Shown here piece by piece: positions 8,676 to 16,885 of a DNA stretch of 64,000 nt (its first letter is position 1; the number at the start of each line of letters is the position of its first letter). A program made the translations under genes and the position numbers. The DNA is taken from NCBI GenBank assembly GCA_947500035.1, contig CANMQP010000014.1, positions 186,001 to 250,000 on the forward strand, read 5' to 3'. This stretch comes from an uncultured Kiloniellaceae bacterium. Lineage in GTDB: Bacteria > Pseudomonadota > Alphaproteobacteria > Kiloniellales > Kiloniellaceae. The notes below the pieces were generated by a model. It was not told the origin of the DNA. It ran no database searches and was given only the letters and a program-made list of their open reading frames with translations.

Positions 8676-8700
8676 GGCGCGCCTATCGGCGCGCCTTTTT
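8676..8700 (+). other. GC-rich hairpin followed by T tract
   Basis: GGCGCGCC (8676-8683), loop TATC, GGCGCGCC (8688-8695), then TTTTT. It has the form of an intrinsic terminator in the plus direction, although both neighbours are on the minus strand. It overlaps the TAG stop of the DUF1801 gene at 8683-8685. A minus-strand role would lack the U tract. Confidence 0.5.
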
Positions 8701-9114
8701 CCGCGCATGGTAAGTCAGGGCCAGCGCGATGCAGTGTCTCAAAGCTGCTTCGTCCAGCTTGTCGGCGGCATCGAAAAGCACGGCGCGATTGCCCTCAAAA
8801 CGGAACTCGTCAGGATAGAGCGCGCGGAAGTCTTCGATCAGCGTGGTTTGGCAGTGGCAGTAGAGCGCATAGCGCCCGGCCTGGCCCTTAACCTGGTCGA
8901 TGCGGATGGTACTGCCGCTTTTGGGTTTGACTGTGAGGTAACTGGGCTGTCCCCACTTCAGCGTCTCCTGAAGCTCACCAACCTCATTTCTCTCCGCCGC
9001 CGTCTCAAGAATCAGCGACCGGAGGTTCAGGAGGCTTTCCCGGACGTCAGGCGGATAAGATTCGAAAACCGCTTTTACGGCTGAGTCAGCGATTTTCCGG
9101 GTCCGGTCGTTCAT
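8683..9114 (-). CDS. DUF1801 domain protein
   Basis: A 143-residue cytosolic protein with the DUF1801 (YdhG-like) pattern: SAVKAVFESYPPDVRESLLN, ETLKWGQPSYLTVKPKSGST, and a C-terminal ALALTYHARKK. The fold is related to frataxin-like or iron-chaperone-annotated proteins, but the function is not established. The ATG at 9114 follows GAGGAGCTGCAGA, so initiation is well supported. The stop sits inside a strong hairpin. It is a separate unit from the LysE gene 88 bp downstream. Confidence 0.82.
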   Translation of the reverse strand: MNDRTRKIADSAVKAVFESYPPDVRESLLNLRSLILETAAERNEVGELQETLKWGQPSYLTVKPKSGSTIRIDQVKGQAGRYALYCHCQTTLIEDFRALYPDEFRFEGNRAVLFDAADKLDEAALRHCIALALTYHARKKARR

Positions 9115-9181
9115 TCTGCAGCTCCTCTCGCGCGCGACGGCAGTCAGACACTAGACCGGATCATGTTTTGAGTCTTAGTGT

Positions 9182-9245
9182 TAGATCAGATTCACAAGCA
9201 CGATAGATCGCCTTCGGCGATTCCATCTAAACTTGCTCTGATCTA
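9182..9245. repeat. 64-bp palindromic repeat, copy 1
   Basis: The element opens TAGATCAGATTCACAAG and closes ACTTGCTCTGATCTA, with a central GCCTTCGGC loop. A second copy of the same length lies at 46150-46213. The stem pairs differ between copies but remain complementary (CAAG/CTTG here, CCGG/CCGG there). It sits between the DUF1801 gene and the 3' end of the next gene. Confidence 0.75.
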
Positions 9246-9281
9246 GCCGGTCACGGGCGAACCACGCAACGCAGCTTGAGA

Positions 9282-10226
9282 CTAAAGCGCGTCCCGGCAG
9301 AGCGCCTGGCAGAGGCAGTGCACCCCGCCGCCGCCCAGAGTGAACATGGACATATCCGGGTCGTACACCGTGAAGCCAAGCGCGCGCATCTTTTCGTTCA
9401 GTTCGCTGGCGCCCTTCATGGAAAGCACCTTGCCGTTGCCCAGCGCCACCAGATTGACGCCCAGGTTTTTGGCCTCCCGATAGGGGACATCGACGAAGTC
9501 GAAACCCCACTCCTTCAGTTGCTCGACCAACCAGGGTTCCAGGGCATCGACGCAGGCAACCAACAGCTTTTCCGCCAGGGGCACAACCAGCCCATCCATA
9601 TGGACGAACTCACGGCTGATCGGCGCGGTGACCGCCTCCCAGCCTTCCTCACGCACGAAACCGGCAACCTGTTCCGCGCCTTCCTTTTCGGAACGCTCGC
9701 CGCAGTAGCCGATCAGAACTTTGCCCGGCTCCAGAATCACGAAGTCGCCGCCCTCGAAGTGTCCGGCAGTCGCATAGTTCCAGATCGGGATAGCCTTCTC
9801 CTGATAAAAACGGATCGCCGTTACGTAGTCCGCCCGCCGCACTTTGAGCTGCATATGGCAAATCAAGGCGCCCCAGGGCGTCATGGCCGAGGAGTCGCGC
9901 GCAAAGAAGTTCCGGTGCAAAACCGGGTCGGCCTCCAGATAGTGGCAAGCGACGCCGTTATCCTCGTAGATCGAGACCATTTCGGCATGCTGCGCCATCG
10001 CAGTCTGCAGATCGAACTTCGCCCCGGTCTTGTGGGCATTGGCCAGCGTCCGGCCGATCAAGGGTCCGGCCTCGACCCAGCGGTAATACTCGGGCTTGCC
10101 CAGCAGAACATCCCGCAGGGGGGCGGTGTCGTTGTTGATCCCCCAAGACTTTTTGGTCCCAGCCGCCGGTCTTGTCTCTTCTCCCGCTTCTTCTTGCGTC
10201 TCTTCTTCTTGGCCTGCCCCTTGCAC
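9282..10226 (-). CDS. Dimethylarginine dimethylaminohydrolase/amidinotransferase-family enzyme
   Basis: About 314 residues. Residues from position 30 onward (KSWGINNDTAPLRDVLLGKP) and NFFARDSSAM, FEGGDFVIL, FVHMDGLV and the C-terminal GGGGVHCLCQALCRDAL match the guanidino-group-modifying superfamily, with Glu/Asp, His and Cys as catalytic residues. Members hydrolyse methylarginines or arginine to citrulline. The frame is open much further upstream, but the GTG at 10226 has a near-perfect AAGGGAGG ribosome site five bases before it and is chosen. The extra N-terminus (QEEETQEEAGEE) is acidic. It is cytosolic and appears monocistronic. Arginine deiminase is less likely, since that enzyme is longer. 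Confidence 0.8.
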   Translation of the reverse strand: MQGAGQEEETQEEAGEETRPAAGTKKSWGINNDTAPLRDVLLGKPEYYRWVEAGPLIGRTLANAHKTGAKFDLQTAMAQHAEMVSIYEDNGVACHYLEADPVLHRNFFARDSSAMTPWGALICHMQLKVRRADYVTAIRFYQEKAIPIWNYATAGHFEGGDFVILEPGKVLIGYCGERSEKEGAEQVAGFVREEGWEAVTAPISREFVHMDGLVVPLAEKLLVACVDALEPWLVEQLKEWGFDFVDVPYREAKNLGVNLVALGNGKVLSMKGASELNEKMRALGFTVYDPDMSMFTLGGGGVHCLCQALCRDAL

Positions 10227-10387
10227 TTGAACCTCCCTTGCCGCACTGAAGGCAAGGAGGCTAACGCCGGATGACGTCAGAAAAAACATTAAATACACCC
10301 TCCGGTCTTCGACCGGTATGGCTGCAGCCCGGCGGCTCGGGATATGAAACCGACGGACCCGGTGAGGCGGGCCTCTGAGACGCCGTC

Positions 10388-12301
10388 TCAGTAGCAGTTG
10401 TTTTCCTGCGCGATCGTGGCAAGGGTCGGTCTGATCAGAACGTCCAGGTTCCGCTCGTCCTTCTCGCCCTGACGGAACAATCGGCCAACAATCGGCACGG
10501 TGGTAACGGGACTTTCTTCCGGCAGGGTCGTATGCACGACAAGGTCCATCGGCCTGGCAAGATCTTCTCTTCTGATCTTGAAGAGCGCACCGATGGAACG
10601 CATACCCTTGTTGGCGGTCTTGAAGCCCATCATCCTCCAGAGCCCGGCATCCTGTGCCGTGCCCTCGCTCAGCGATGAGGCAACGTAGACATTGCGCCCG
10701 TCCGCGCTCCAACCGCCACTCTCTTCCTTGACCAGCTCGTTGTCGACCCAGGCGCGATAGGTCCAGGTCACGCTCAGGTGCCATTCGTGCCAGAGACCGT
10801 AGAGGCGGATTTCATCGGGTGCGCGGCGGCGGCCTTCGGAGTCTTCCAGGAAAACCGACTGGAAGGTGCCGTCACCGGGCGAGTCTTCGATGCTGATGCT
10901 GACCAGAAGCCCCTCGTCGGTCCAGAGCGCACCGGACGCCAGCTCGACGCCCTGAACCTCCTGGGTCACCTTGTCGTCGTCGTCGATGGGATCGTCATCC
11001 AGATCGGGTTTGGGTCCGATTTCCGGACGGCCGCCGCCGCTGCCGAAGGTGCTGCGGCCCTGTCCGAAGCCGCCGCCGATCGAGTTGCCGCCGCTGCCGC
11101 CGACGCCGAAACCACCGCCGAAGGCTTCCTTGACCTTATTCTTCAGGCGCGCGCCGCTGCCGATCTTGTCGTTCGCGCCGACCACGGCGGCAAGGTGCGC
11201 GGGCGGCATGGGGCAGACGTACGCCGTTTTCGCCTCTTTCGGTTCGGTCTCCCCACCCGTACCGGGCGCGGCATCCGTTCCCTTGGTCGCGCAAGGATAG
11301 TCGTCCGGACAGGTGAGTGTCATTTTCTCACCCGCGGCTGTGGCTTCTTTCACGCAGTTTCGAATGCACTCGTGGTAGGCATTGCGGGCCTGATCAGCGT
11401 AGCGCGCGACCCAGTTCACGTGATCCTGCCAGCTCTTGACCTCGCCCTGCGCCTTCTTGAGCGCGGCTTTGGTCGAGGCAACTTCGCCGGTCAGGCGTTC
11501 GACGGCGGGCTCATAGATCGAGAGGTCCTTTCCCGCCCGTATGACTGCCTGGCGCTCCTGGAAGGTGCTGTCGGGATAGAGCGTCTTCTTGACGTCTTTC
11601 TTTGCCTTGGCGACCTTCGCCTTGCTTTCGGCCAGGTCGGCTTCCAGCCTCGTAAGTTTTTTTTGCAGCCTGGTCGCTTCGTCGGTCGCAGTCTTGAGTG
11701 AAGCCTCAGCGGACTTCAGGGACTTCTCCCATTCGCGCATTTTGTCGAACGCGGCCTGGCATCTGTGGCGGCAAATGGCATCGCCGACGGTTTCACCGGG
11801 CAACGGCTTGATCCGCCCGTCGTCTTCCGCTTCTTCGGGCTCCGCTTCTTCTTCGCCCTCTTCCTCAGTCTCGTCACCGGCCGGACCGCCATCGCCGATC
11901 AAACCAACGCGGGTACACTCGAGCTCCAGCTTGCTGACGAACTCGCGCATTTTGGTAATGGCTTGCAGATGCCGGATCTTCGCATCACCGGAAAGCTTTT
12001 CGTTTTCGATGATCATGTTGCGGATCTTGACGTTGAACCCGATCAGCCAGGAATTGCAGATCAGTTCACCCGAATTCAGCGCCAGTTCCGAGAGCGCGCC
12101 GCTCGCGCCGCGCACCGTGTTTCCCTGGGTTTTGAGGGCAGCCAGTTCGCCCTGAAGCGCATCCCCCAGATTCTGGGTCTCCGCGTCCATACCCAGTTCG
12201 CCGAGCGCCTTTCCGACCGGACCCGCATCTGCGGACTGGAAAGCAGCTGGCATAAGTAACAAAGATACCAGTAAGACAACAGCCGAAATGAAACGCGCCA
12301 T
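10388..12301 (-). CDS. Large secreted coiled-coil protein with secretin-like C-terminal motif
   Basis: About 637 residues. A signal peptide (MARFISAVVLLVSLLLM, cleavage after SADA) is followed by a helical region and an acidic run (EEEGEEEAEPEEAEDD). A Lys/Ala-rich coiled coil spans roughly residues 185-250, with many cysteines around it. Then come a Gly-rich low-complexity linker near residue 400 and an acidic patch (DLDDDPIDDDD). The C-terminal domain includes VPIVGRLFRQGEKDERNLDV and LIRPTL, which resembles the conserved end of secretins (VPxLGxLFR...LxIxxTP). No other secretin domain is seen. The ATG at 12301 is preferred over 12334 because GGGAAG lies six bases upstream. The function is unknown; an envelope-associated structural role is likely. 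Confidence 0.7.
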   Translation of the reverse strand: MARFISAVVLLVSLLLMPAAFQSADAGPVGKALGELGMDAETQNLGDALQGELAALKTQGNTVRGASGALSELALNSGELICNSWLIGFNVKIRNMIIENEKLSGDAKIRHLQAITKMREFVSKLELECTRVGLIGDGGPAGDETEEEGEEEAEPEEAEDDGRIKPLPGETVGDAICRHRCQAAFDKMREWEKSLKSAEASLKTATDEATRLQKKLTRLEADLAESKAKVAKAKKDVKKTLYPDSTFQERQAVIRAGKDLSIYEPAVERLTGEVASTKAALKKAQGEVKSWQDHVNWVARYADQARNAYHECIRNCVKEATAAGEKMTLTCPDDYPCATKGTDAAPGTGGETEPKEAKTAYVCPMPPAHLAAVVGANDKIGSGARLKNKVKEAFGGGFGVGGSGGNSIGGGFGQGRSTFGSGGGRPEIGPKPDLDDDPIDDDDKVTQEVQGVELASGALWTDEGLLVSISIEDSPGDGTFQSVFLEDSEGRRRAPDEIRLYGLWHEWHLSVTWTYRAWVDNELVKEESGGWSADGRNVYVASSLSEGTAQDAGLWRMMGFKTANKGMRSIGALFKIRREDLARPMDLVVHTTLPEESPVTTVPIVGRLFRQGEKDERNLDVLIRPTLATIAQENNCY

Positions 12302-12770
12302 AAAAACTTCCCGCCGATTAACTATATTCCCCAAACGGCGCGCGATACTTTCTAAGCTATTGATCTAATATTGATTTATTAAATGAAAATCGAAGCGCCC
12401 ATTCCGTTATAACACATATGATATCTGTTTTCCATCAGGTTGAATGTTCAACACTTGGAAATACAGCACCTGGCGCAGGAGAGATCAGGCGTCATCGCGG
12501 TTACAGGAGATAGCGCGGTGCGCCGGCCCGCAGGTCTTCGGCCCGCGCGGCGTTGTAATCTGCGCATCCGATCTGCTGCGATCGGGTCTGATTAGGTCGG
12601 TTTTGGCAGATACGCAGTGGCCACAGCCCGGCGTCAAGAAAGCGCTTGTCCAGTGGCGTTCGTAACAGTCCTCCAGGTTCAATTCTCAACCTCAAACTAT
12701 TTTTACATGTATACATACAATTATGCTATACTGCGGTTTCAAGTGCTGATCACGGGGAGCTCGTCGAGGG
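12302..12770. other. 469-bp intergenic region with promoter-like elements
   Basis: The left part (12350-12430) is AT-rich and probably holds the minus-strand promoter of the secreted protein. The right end contains TTTTTACATGTATACATAC and ATGCTATACT, giving a -10-like TATACT about 35 bp before the EamA start. The middle 250 bp is GC-rich, with short open frames on the minus strand that match nothing I recognise. A GGTTCAATTC string near 12678 resembles a tRNA T-loop but has no surrounding cloverleaf. Confidence 0.5.
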
Positions 12771-13889
12771 ATGACGGCGCCAGAGAACCACGGCGGGCCG
12801 ACTGCGTCCGGCGGGAAAACCAGTTCTGCGTCTACCGGCAGCGGAGTATCTGCAAGTAAGGCTCCGCGCAGGTCGCATCCCTGTGCGCCACAGTCCCGCG
12901 TCCCTTCAGAGTCTTCCGTCCGCCCGCAGTGGCGCTACAGCCTGCCGCTCTTCATTCTGGGCGCGTCCTGGGGGCTGCAGTTCACCCTGCTGAAGATCGC
13001 CGGCGACTCAGAGCTCGACGAACTCGCCATTCTCACCATCGCGATGTTTCTTCTGGCCTGCGCCTATCTCCTGGTGATGGCCTGCAAAGATATCTGGTTT
13101 CGCCCCTCGCTCTCTCATCTCTGGTTTTTCCTGATCAGCGCCTTCTTCGGCTTCGTGGTACCCTTGGGTGCGGTCATTCTGGTGGCCGAGCAGCTCTCCG
13201 CCGGACTGATCGTGTTTTTCGAATCCCTGACCCCGGTCCTGACCGTGGTCATCGTCCTCCTGGTGAGGACCGAGCGACTCAACGCGCCGCGGCTGGCCTC
13301 TGTAACGCTGGGCATGCTCGGGGTGTTGCTCGTACTCTGGCCCGATCTCACCGCGCCCGCTTCAGCCCCCGGTTCGGCGCGGATGGAGAGCCTGCTGCTC
13401 GCGCTGATCATTCCACTGGCCTATGCCATCGACGGCGTCTATGTCGCGGCCCGCTGGCCGTCCGATCTGGATGCCTTTCAGGTCGTGACCGGCGAGGCCA
13501 TCGCGGCGACGGCGATGCTGTTGCCGTTCTTTCTGTGGCAAAGCTTCTCTTCCTTCGAGGCCATGGCGGCGCTCGCCGCCCCCTGGCTGCACGAGCCCTG
13601 GGGTTGGGGACAGTGGGCGGTCCTCGCCTTCGTGCCGGTGAGTTTCCTGGAGGTCTATCTCTACTTCTACCTGCTCAAGCAGGCGGGCGCGGTCTTCGTG
13701 TCCATCGGCAGCTTCATCGCGCTCTTTGGCGGAATCTTCTGGGGGATGCTGTTGCTCGGCGAGCGGCATTCCGCAACGGTCTGGATCGCAGTACTGCTGG
13801 TCTCCTGCGCGCTCTATCTGGCGAACTTCAGGGCCACCCGCCCGGGGGAAGCCAAGATCGAGCCAGCCGTCGTGCGAGTCTCAGACTGA
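12771..13889 (+). CDS. EamA/DMT family transporter
   Basis: A 372-residue membrane protein with a hydrophilic N-terminal extension of about 60 residues rich in Ser, Gly and Pro. Ten helices in two EamA repeats follow. Typical stretches are LFILGASWGLQFTLLKIAGD, EQLSAGLIVFFESLTPVLTV and FIALFGGIFWGMLLLGERHS, the last ending in the conserved LGE of DMT transporters. It probably exports an amino acid or metabolite. The ATG at 12771 lies just after GGGGAGCTCGTCGAGGG; the unusually long N-terminus means a later start cannot be excluded. Its 3' end overlaps the convergent small gene by nine bases. Confidence 0.82.
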   Translation: MTAPENHGGPTASGGKTSSASTGSGVSASKAPRRSHPCAPQSRVPSESSVRPQWRYSLPLFILGASWGLQFTLLKIAGDSELDELAILTIAMFLLACAYLLVMACKDIWFRPSLSHLWFFLISAFFGFVVPLGAVILVAEQLSAGLIVFFESLTPVLTVVIVLLVRTERLNAPRLASVTLGMLGVLLVLWPDLTAPASAPGSARMESLLLALIIPLAYAIDGVYVAARWPSDLDAFQVVTGEAIAATAMLLPFFLWQSFSSFEAMAALAAPWLHEPWGWGQWAVLAFVPVSFLEVYLYFYLLKQAGAVFVSIGSFIALFGGIFWGMLLLGERHSATVWIAVLLVSCALYLANFRATRPGEAKIEPAVVRVSD

Positions 13890-14111
13890 TGGCCCGTCTT
13901 CCGATGACCCGCCGGTTTCGACGCCCGGCGCTCCGGCGTATTTTTCCGAACAGTCAGCACTGCAAAAGGGTTTGTTGGCGCCCGGCGCAAAGAGCGTGGG
14001 CGAAGGACCGATGCCCGCCCAATAGGTCGAGCCTTTGGTATCGGCACCGCAAACGGCACAGGGACCGAAGGCAAAGTCACTTACCTCCCGCCCTTCGTGG
14101 TCGAATGTCAT
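13881..14111 (-). CDS. Small cysteine-rich (zinc-finger-like) protein
   Basis: A 76-residue protein: MTFDHEGREVSDFAFGPCAV, then CGADTKGSTYWAGIGP and PFCSADCSEKYAGAPG. The paired CxxC and CxxxC elements suggest a single zinc-binding knuckle similar to small MYM- or FCS-like fingers. The ATG at 14111 is used because upstream residues in the frame look like read-through from the RidA region. It follows the RidA gene by 41 bp and is probably co-transcribed with it. The exact role is unknown. Confidence 0.6.
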   Translation of the reverse strand: MTFDHEGREVSDFAFGPCAVCGADTKGSTYWAGIGPSPTLFAPGANKPFCSADCSEKYAGAPGVETGGSSEDGPSV

Positions 14112-14152
14112 CAGACAAATTCTTTCGGAGATCGTTGGGGGTTCGGGCAGAT

Positions 14153-14494
14153 CTATTTCGCCGCCAGCAGTTTGATCTCGACCAGATCGCCCGGCGCGAG
14201 GTTCGTGCCGACGCAAGCCCGGCACGGCCAGCCGTCGTCGGGAATCCAGGCACACCAGACTTCGTCCATTTCCGCCTTGGTCGCCATATCGGTCAGGTAG
14301 ATCGTGGCTTCCAGAATGCGGTGCTTATCCGTGCCCGCGTCCTTCAGGTTGGTCTCGATTGCCGCCAGGGTATTGCGGGTCTGTTCGGCAACCGTCTCCC
14401 CGCCGCCGGTCCCAACGGTCCAGACGAAATCGCCGCGCACAACGGCACGGCAGCGGCCACGCGCTGTACCGGGAAGTCTTGTGATCTCTGTCAC
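14153..14494 (-). CDS. RidA (YjgF/YER057c/UK114) family protein
   Basis: About 113 residues with the Rid fold. FVWTVGTGGGETVAEQTRNT corresponds to the strand and helix that normally read G...G....QT..., and DAGTDKHRILEATIYLTDMA and RACVGTNLAPGDLVEIKLLA form the classical C-terminal signature, including the conserved Arg that contacts the imine carboxylate. Rid proteins hydrolyse reactive enamine/imine intermediates such as 2-aminoacrylate. A GTG at 14494 has GGGAG ten bases upstream; an upstream GTG at 14515 is the alternative. It heads a two-gene minus-strand unit. Confidence 0.85.
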   Translation of the reverse strand: MTEITRLPGTARGRCRAVVRGDFVWTVGTGGGETVAEQTRNTLAAIETNLKDAGTDKHRILEATIYLTDMATKAEMDEVWCAWIPDDGWPCRACVGTNLAPGDLVEIKLLAAK

Positions 14495-14706
14495 GATCTG
14501 CGGTCTCCCAAACACTCAGTTTTAAGACGAACTCATGGATCCATCTCAGCAGCAACATATGGGAATTTCAATGCCGGTTTTATACCTGCGGATGTTAAAA
14601 GCCGCGAAATCGTTAAACGACTGGTAGAGATCACAGAAATCTTGAAGTGATTGTCAAAAATCATCCGGGTCTATGCTACTTTAAAACAAATAAATACGGG
14701 GAACAG

Positions 14707-16176
14707 ATGGCGATGGACAGTGCGACGGAAAACCCGTGCCTGAAGGCCGTTGCGGCTTGGAAACTTGAGGAACGCGGCGAGGAAAACGCGCGTTACTTCT
14801 TCGAGACCCAGAGGATCACAGGTCTTTACAGCGGTGAGAGCTGTTTTGTGATCGGGCGTAAAGGCTCGGGCAAGACGGCCATCGCCGAACACATTCTCAA
14901 TATGCAGGATCACAGCACCTTCGCACAGACCCTGTCCTTTCGAAACTTCCCCTTCAATATCCTCGCGCAGTTCGATCAGGAAGGCTTTTCCACCTCATCA
15001 CGCTTCACGAATATCTGGAAATACATCACCTACATGACAATGCTGCGGACCTTCGCGAAGAACCACGCCATATCCGCCGACCTGCGCGCCCTGATCGACG
15101 AAGAAATGCCTCAGGACCTGGGACGCGCTACATCAAGTTACATCCAACAGATCACGGACCGCTCCTTCGGTCTCAAAATTCTGAGCAGCGGCGGCAGCGC
15201 CTCGACAAAGAATGCCTACCTGACCAACGAGACCGCCATTTACGAGCGCGTCGCGATCCTGGAAAACATCATCGACCAGCACATCGACGAGAGCACCTAT
15301 TACATCCTCTATGACGATCTGGACGACGACTACGACCGGGAAAGCGCCCACCCTGAGAGCACCTATGCCAAGCTTCTCGGCGGGCTCTTCAAGGCGACCG
15401 TCGACATCAAGGCCAGGTTTGCCCGGCGCGCAAATTTCTATCCGATCGTGTTCCTGCGCGATGACATTTATGATCTGCTGCGCAGTAACAACAAAGCCAA
15501 GCTGATGAGCGACATTATCGATCTGCGCTGGCAGAACTCAGTCCTCAGCGACATGGTGTCCCATCGTATTTTCAAGGCGGCGGGCAGTTCCCCGCCTGAC
15601 GGCGTCACCGACTCTTCGGCGCTCATGGAAAAGGCCCTGGGGCTGCTGTTCGACAGCACGCGGGTTTCATTGAACGGGAAACGGCGGACCCGTCCGCTGA
15701 TGAGCGAGATCGAAAGACGGAGCTACGGACGCCCGCGCGATATCATTGCCTATCTGCAGCTTGCCGCCAGCAACGCCCTGCAGAAGGGGGAGACCATGAT
15801 CTCGGTGGAGACCCGCAAAAACCTCGACCGGCTCTATTCCGAATATCTGATTACCGATCTGATCGACGAGCTGCACACCCGGATCCCGGATATCGAGGAG
15901 GTCTTCGCGATCGTTTCAAGCAGCGGTAAAGCCAGCCTGCGCTATCAGGACCTGGAGACCGCGCTAAAAGACAACCTGGATCAGTTTAGCGCGCATACGG
16001 CCGCGCTCGGCCCCAGAGGCATCATCGACCTTCTGGTGAAATCAAGCGTGCTCGGCAAACAGTTACCCGTCGAAAACCAGCAGGAGTTCCGTTACCAGAA
16101 CCGCTTCATCCGTGTTTCTTCAAACGATAAGCTCTATATCCACCGCGGTCTTCACAGCGGCCTCGTCGTGTCCTGA
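14707..16176 (+). CDS. P-loop ATPase resembling the Sll1717 family
   Basis: A 489-residue cytosolic protein. Walker A is GRKGSGKT at residues 50-57, preceded by a short helical lead with RYFFETQRITGLYSGESCFV. A Walker B-like YYILYDDLDDDYD lies near residues 198-210, and FYPIVFLRDDIYDLL is a sensor-like strand. The C-terminal third (ELHTRIPDIEEVFAIV onward) looks like a winged-helix or helical effector region. This is the pattern of the poorly characterised Sll1717-type STAND/KAP-related ATPases. The ATG at 14707 is chosen for GGGGAA six bases upstream. The convergent neighbour is a winged-helix protein. A conflict or defence role is possible but not demonstrated. Confidence 0.72.
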   Translation: MAMDSATENPCLKAVAAWKLEERGEENARYFFETQRITGLYSGESCFVIGRKGSGKTAIAEHILNMQDHSTFAQTLSFRNFPFNILAQFDQEGFSTSSRFTNIWKYITYMTMLRTFAKNHAISADLRALIDEEMPQDLGRATSSYIQQITDRSFGLKILSSGGSASTKNAYLTNETAIYERVAILENIIDQHIDESTYYILYDDLDDDYDRESAHPESTYAKLLGGLFKATVDIKARFARRANFYPIVFLRDDIYDLLRSNNKAKLMSDIIDLRWQNSVLSDMVSHRIFKAAGSSPPDGVTDSSALMEKALGLLFDSTRVSLNGKRRTRPLMSEIERRSYGRPRDIIAYLQLAASNALQKGETMISVETRKNLDRLYSEYLITDLIDELHTRIPDIEEVFAIVSSSGKASLRYQDLETALKDNLDQFSAHTAALGPRGIIDLLVKSSVLGKQLPVENQQEFRYQNRFIRVSSNDKLYIHRGLHSGLVVS

Positions 16177-16235
16177 CGCACGGGCCGGACGCCCGAATCT
16201 CGAGCCGAAGCCGCAGGAAAGGCCTCACAAAGATC

Positions 16236-16664
16236 TCAATCGGAATTGAGAAACCGCGACATTTCCGTCAGGGCAAATTCCGCCGTATCTTCGATCAGGG
16301 ATGCGGCCTTGGGCTGCAGCTTCACATAGCGCGGCCGCTTATGCGGATCGCTCAGGCTCACGAAACCGGCCTCTTCGGCGATGGTGATCGCGCGGCGCAC
16401 CTGGGACGCCGAGAGATGCGGTACGAATTTCTCCGCATCGGACAGGCTGGTTCGCCTGCCCTTGGCATCGTTACGGTAAATCTGGGTGAGAAGCGGCCAG
16501 TAGTAAGCCGAATCCATTTTTTCGAACTTCGAAACCTCATCAAACCAGCGCATGCTGGCCTTCTCGACGGCCTGAATGTAGCCGATGACGCTCTCGGTCA
16601 CTTTATCAGACTCACCCTCGGACGCCTTCTGGGTCTGTTCTTTTTTCGACATCGTGTCGGGCAT
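16236..16664 (-). CDS. Winged-helix DNA-binding protein (MarR-like)
   Basis: A 142-residue protein. A charged N-terminus (KKEQTQKASEGESDK) precedes a helical region (IGYIQAVEKASMRWFDEVSK). A winged helix-turn-helix follows: DAEKFVPHLSASQVRRAITI and AEEAGFVSLSDPHKRPRYVK, where the last part is the wing. The layout resembles MarR-type regulators. AAGGGG seven bases before the ATG supports the start. It faces the ATPase gene tail to tail, with 59 bp between stops. It may regulate itself, the nearby AT-rich unit or the ATPase; none of these can be proven from sequence. Confidence 0.7.
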   Translation of the reverse strand: MPDTMSKKEQTQKASEGESDKVTESVIGYIQAVEKASMRWFDEVSKFEKMDSAYYWPLLTQIYRNDAKGRRTSLSDAEKFVPHLSASQVRRAITIAEEAGFVSLSDPHKRPRYVKLQPKAASLIEDTAEFALTEMSRFLNSD

Positions 16665-16789
16665 GATAAATCCCCTTAAAGCCGCTCATTGCGGTCATGC
16701 AGACGCTAAATTAAACTCTCTGTAATGTCAATTAGCATTGCCTTAAGAGGGATATAAAAAATTAATTTGATGATCAATTAATTTTCAAT

Positions 16790-16818
16790 TTGACAATTAT
16801 ATGCGTACAAGCTACATA
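16790..16818 (+). promoter_or_regulatory. Strong sigma-70-like promoter
   Basis: TTGACA (16790-16795), 17-bp spacer, TACATA (16813-16818), in an unusually AT-rich stretch. The predicted transcript start near 16825 falls at an 8-bp hairpin, CATGAGAC and GTCTCATG around GGCACTG (about 16825-16847). It drives the small ORF below. Confidence 0.65.
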
Positions 16819-16885
16819 AGAAGACATGAGACGGCACTGGTCTCATGAAGTTCAACAAGTGAAATGGCTAACAGGAGAGCCGATC

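Noticed and set aside
10058-10255. Lys/Arg-rich small protein in another frame at the amidinotransferase N-terminus
   Set aside because: It overlaps the well-supported GTG start and fold of the enzyme; the basic run is the frame-shifted reading of an acidic one.
12485-12682. Short cysteine-containing minus-strand frame in the 12.5 kb gap
   Set aside because: Starts with TTG, has no clear ribosome site and matches no family; not separable from chance in GC-rich DNA.
12670-12695. GGTTCAATTC as a tRNA T-loop
   Set aside because: No acceptor, D or anticodon stems can be paired around it.
12699-12715. ACATGTATACAT palindrome as a further HutC operator
   Set aside because: The core is TGTATACA without the two-base spacer of TGTAnnTACA seen in the three HutC sites, and it lies by an unrelated transporter.
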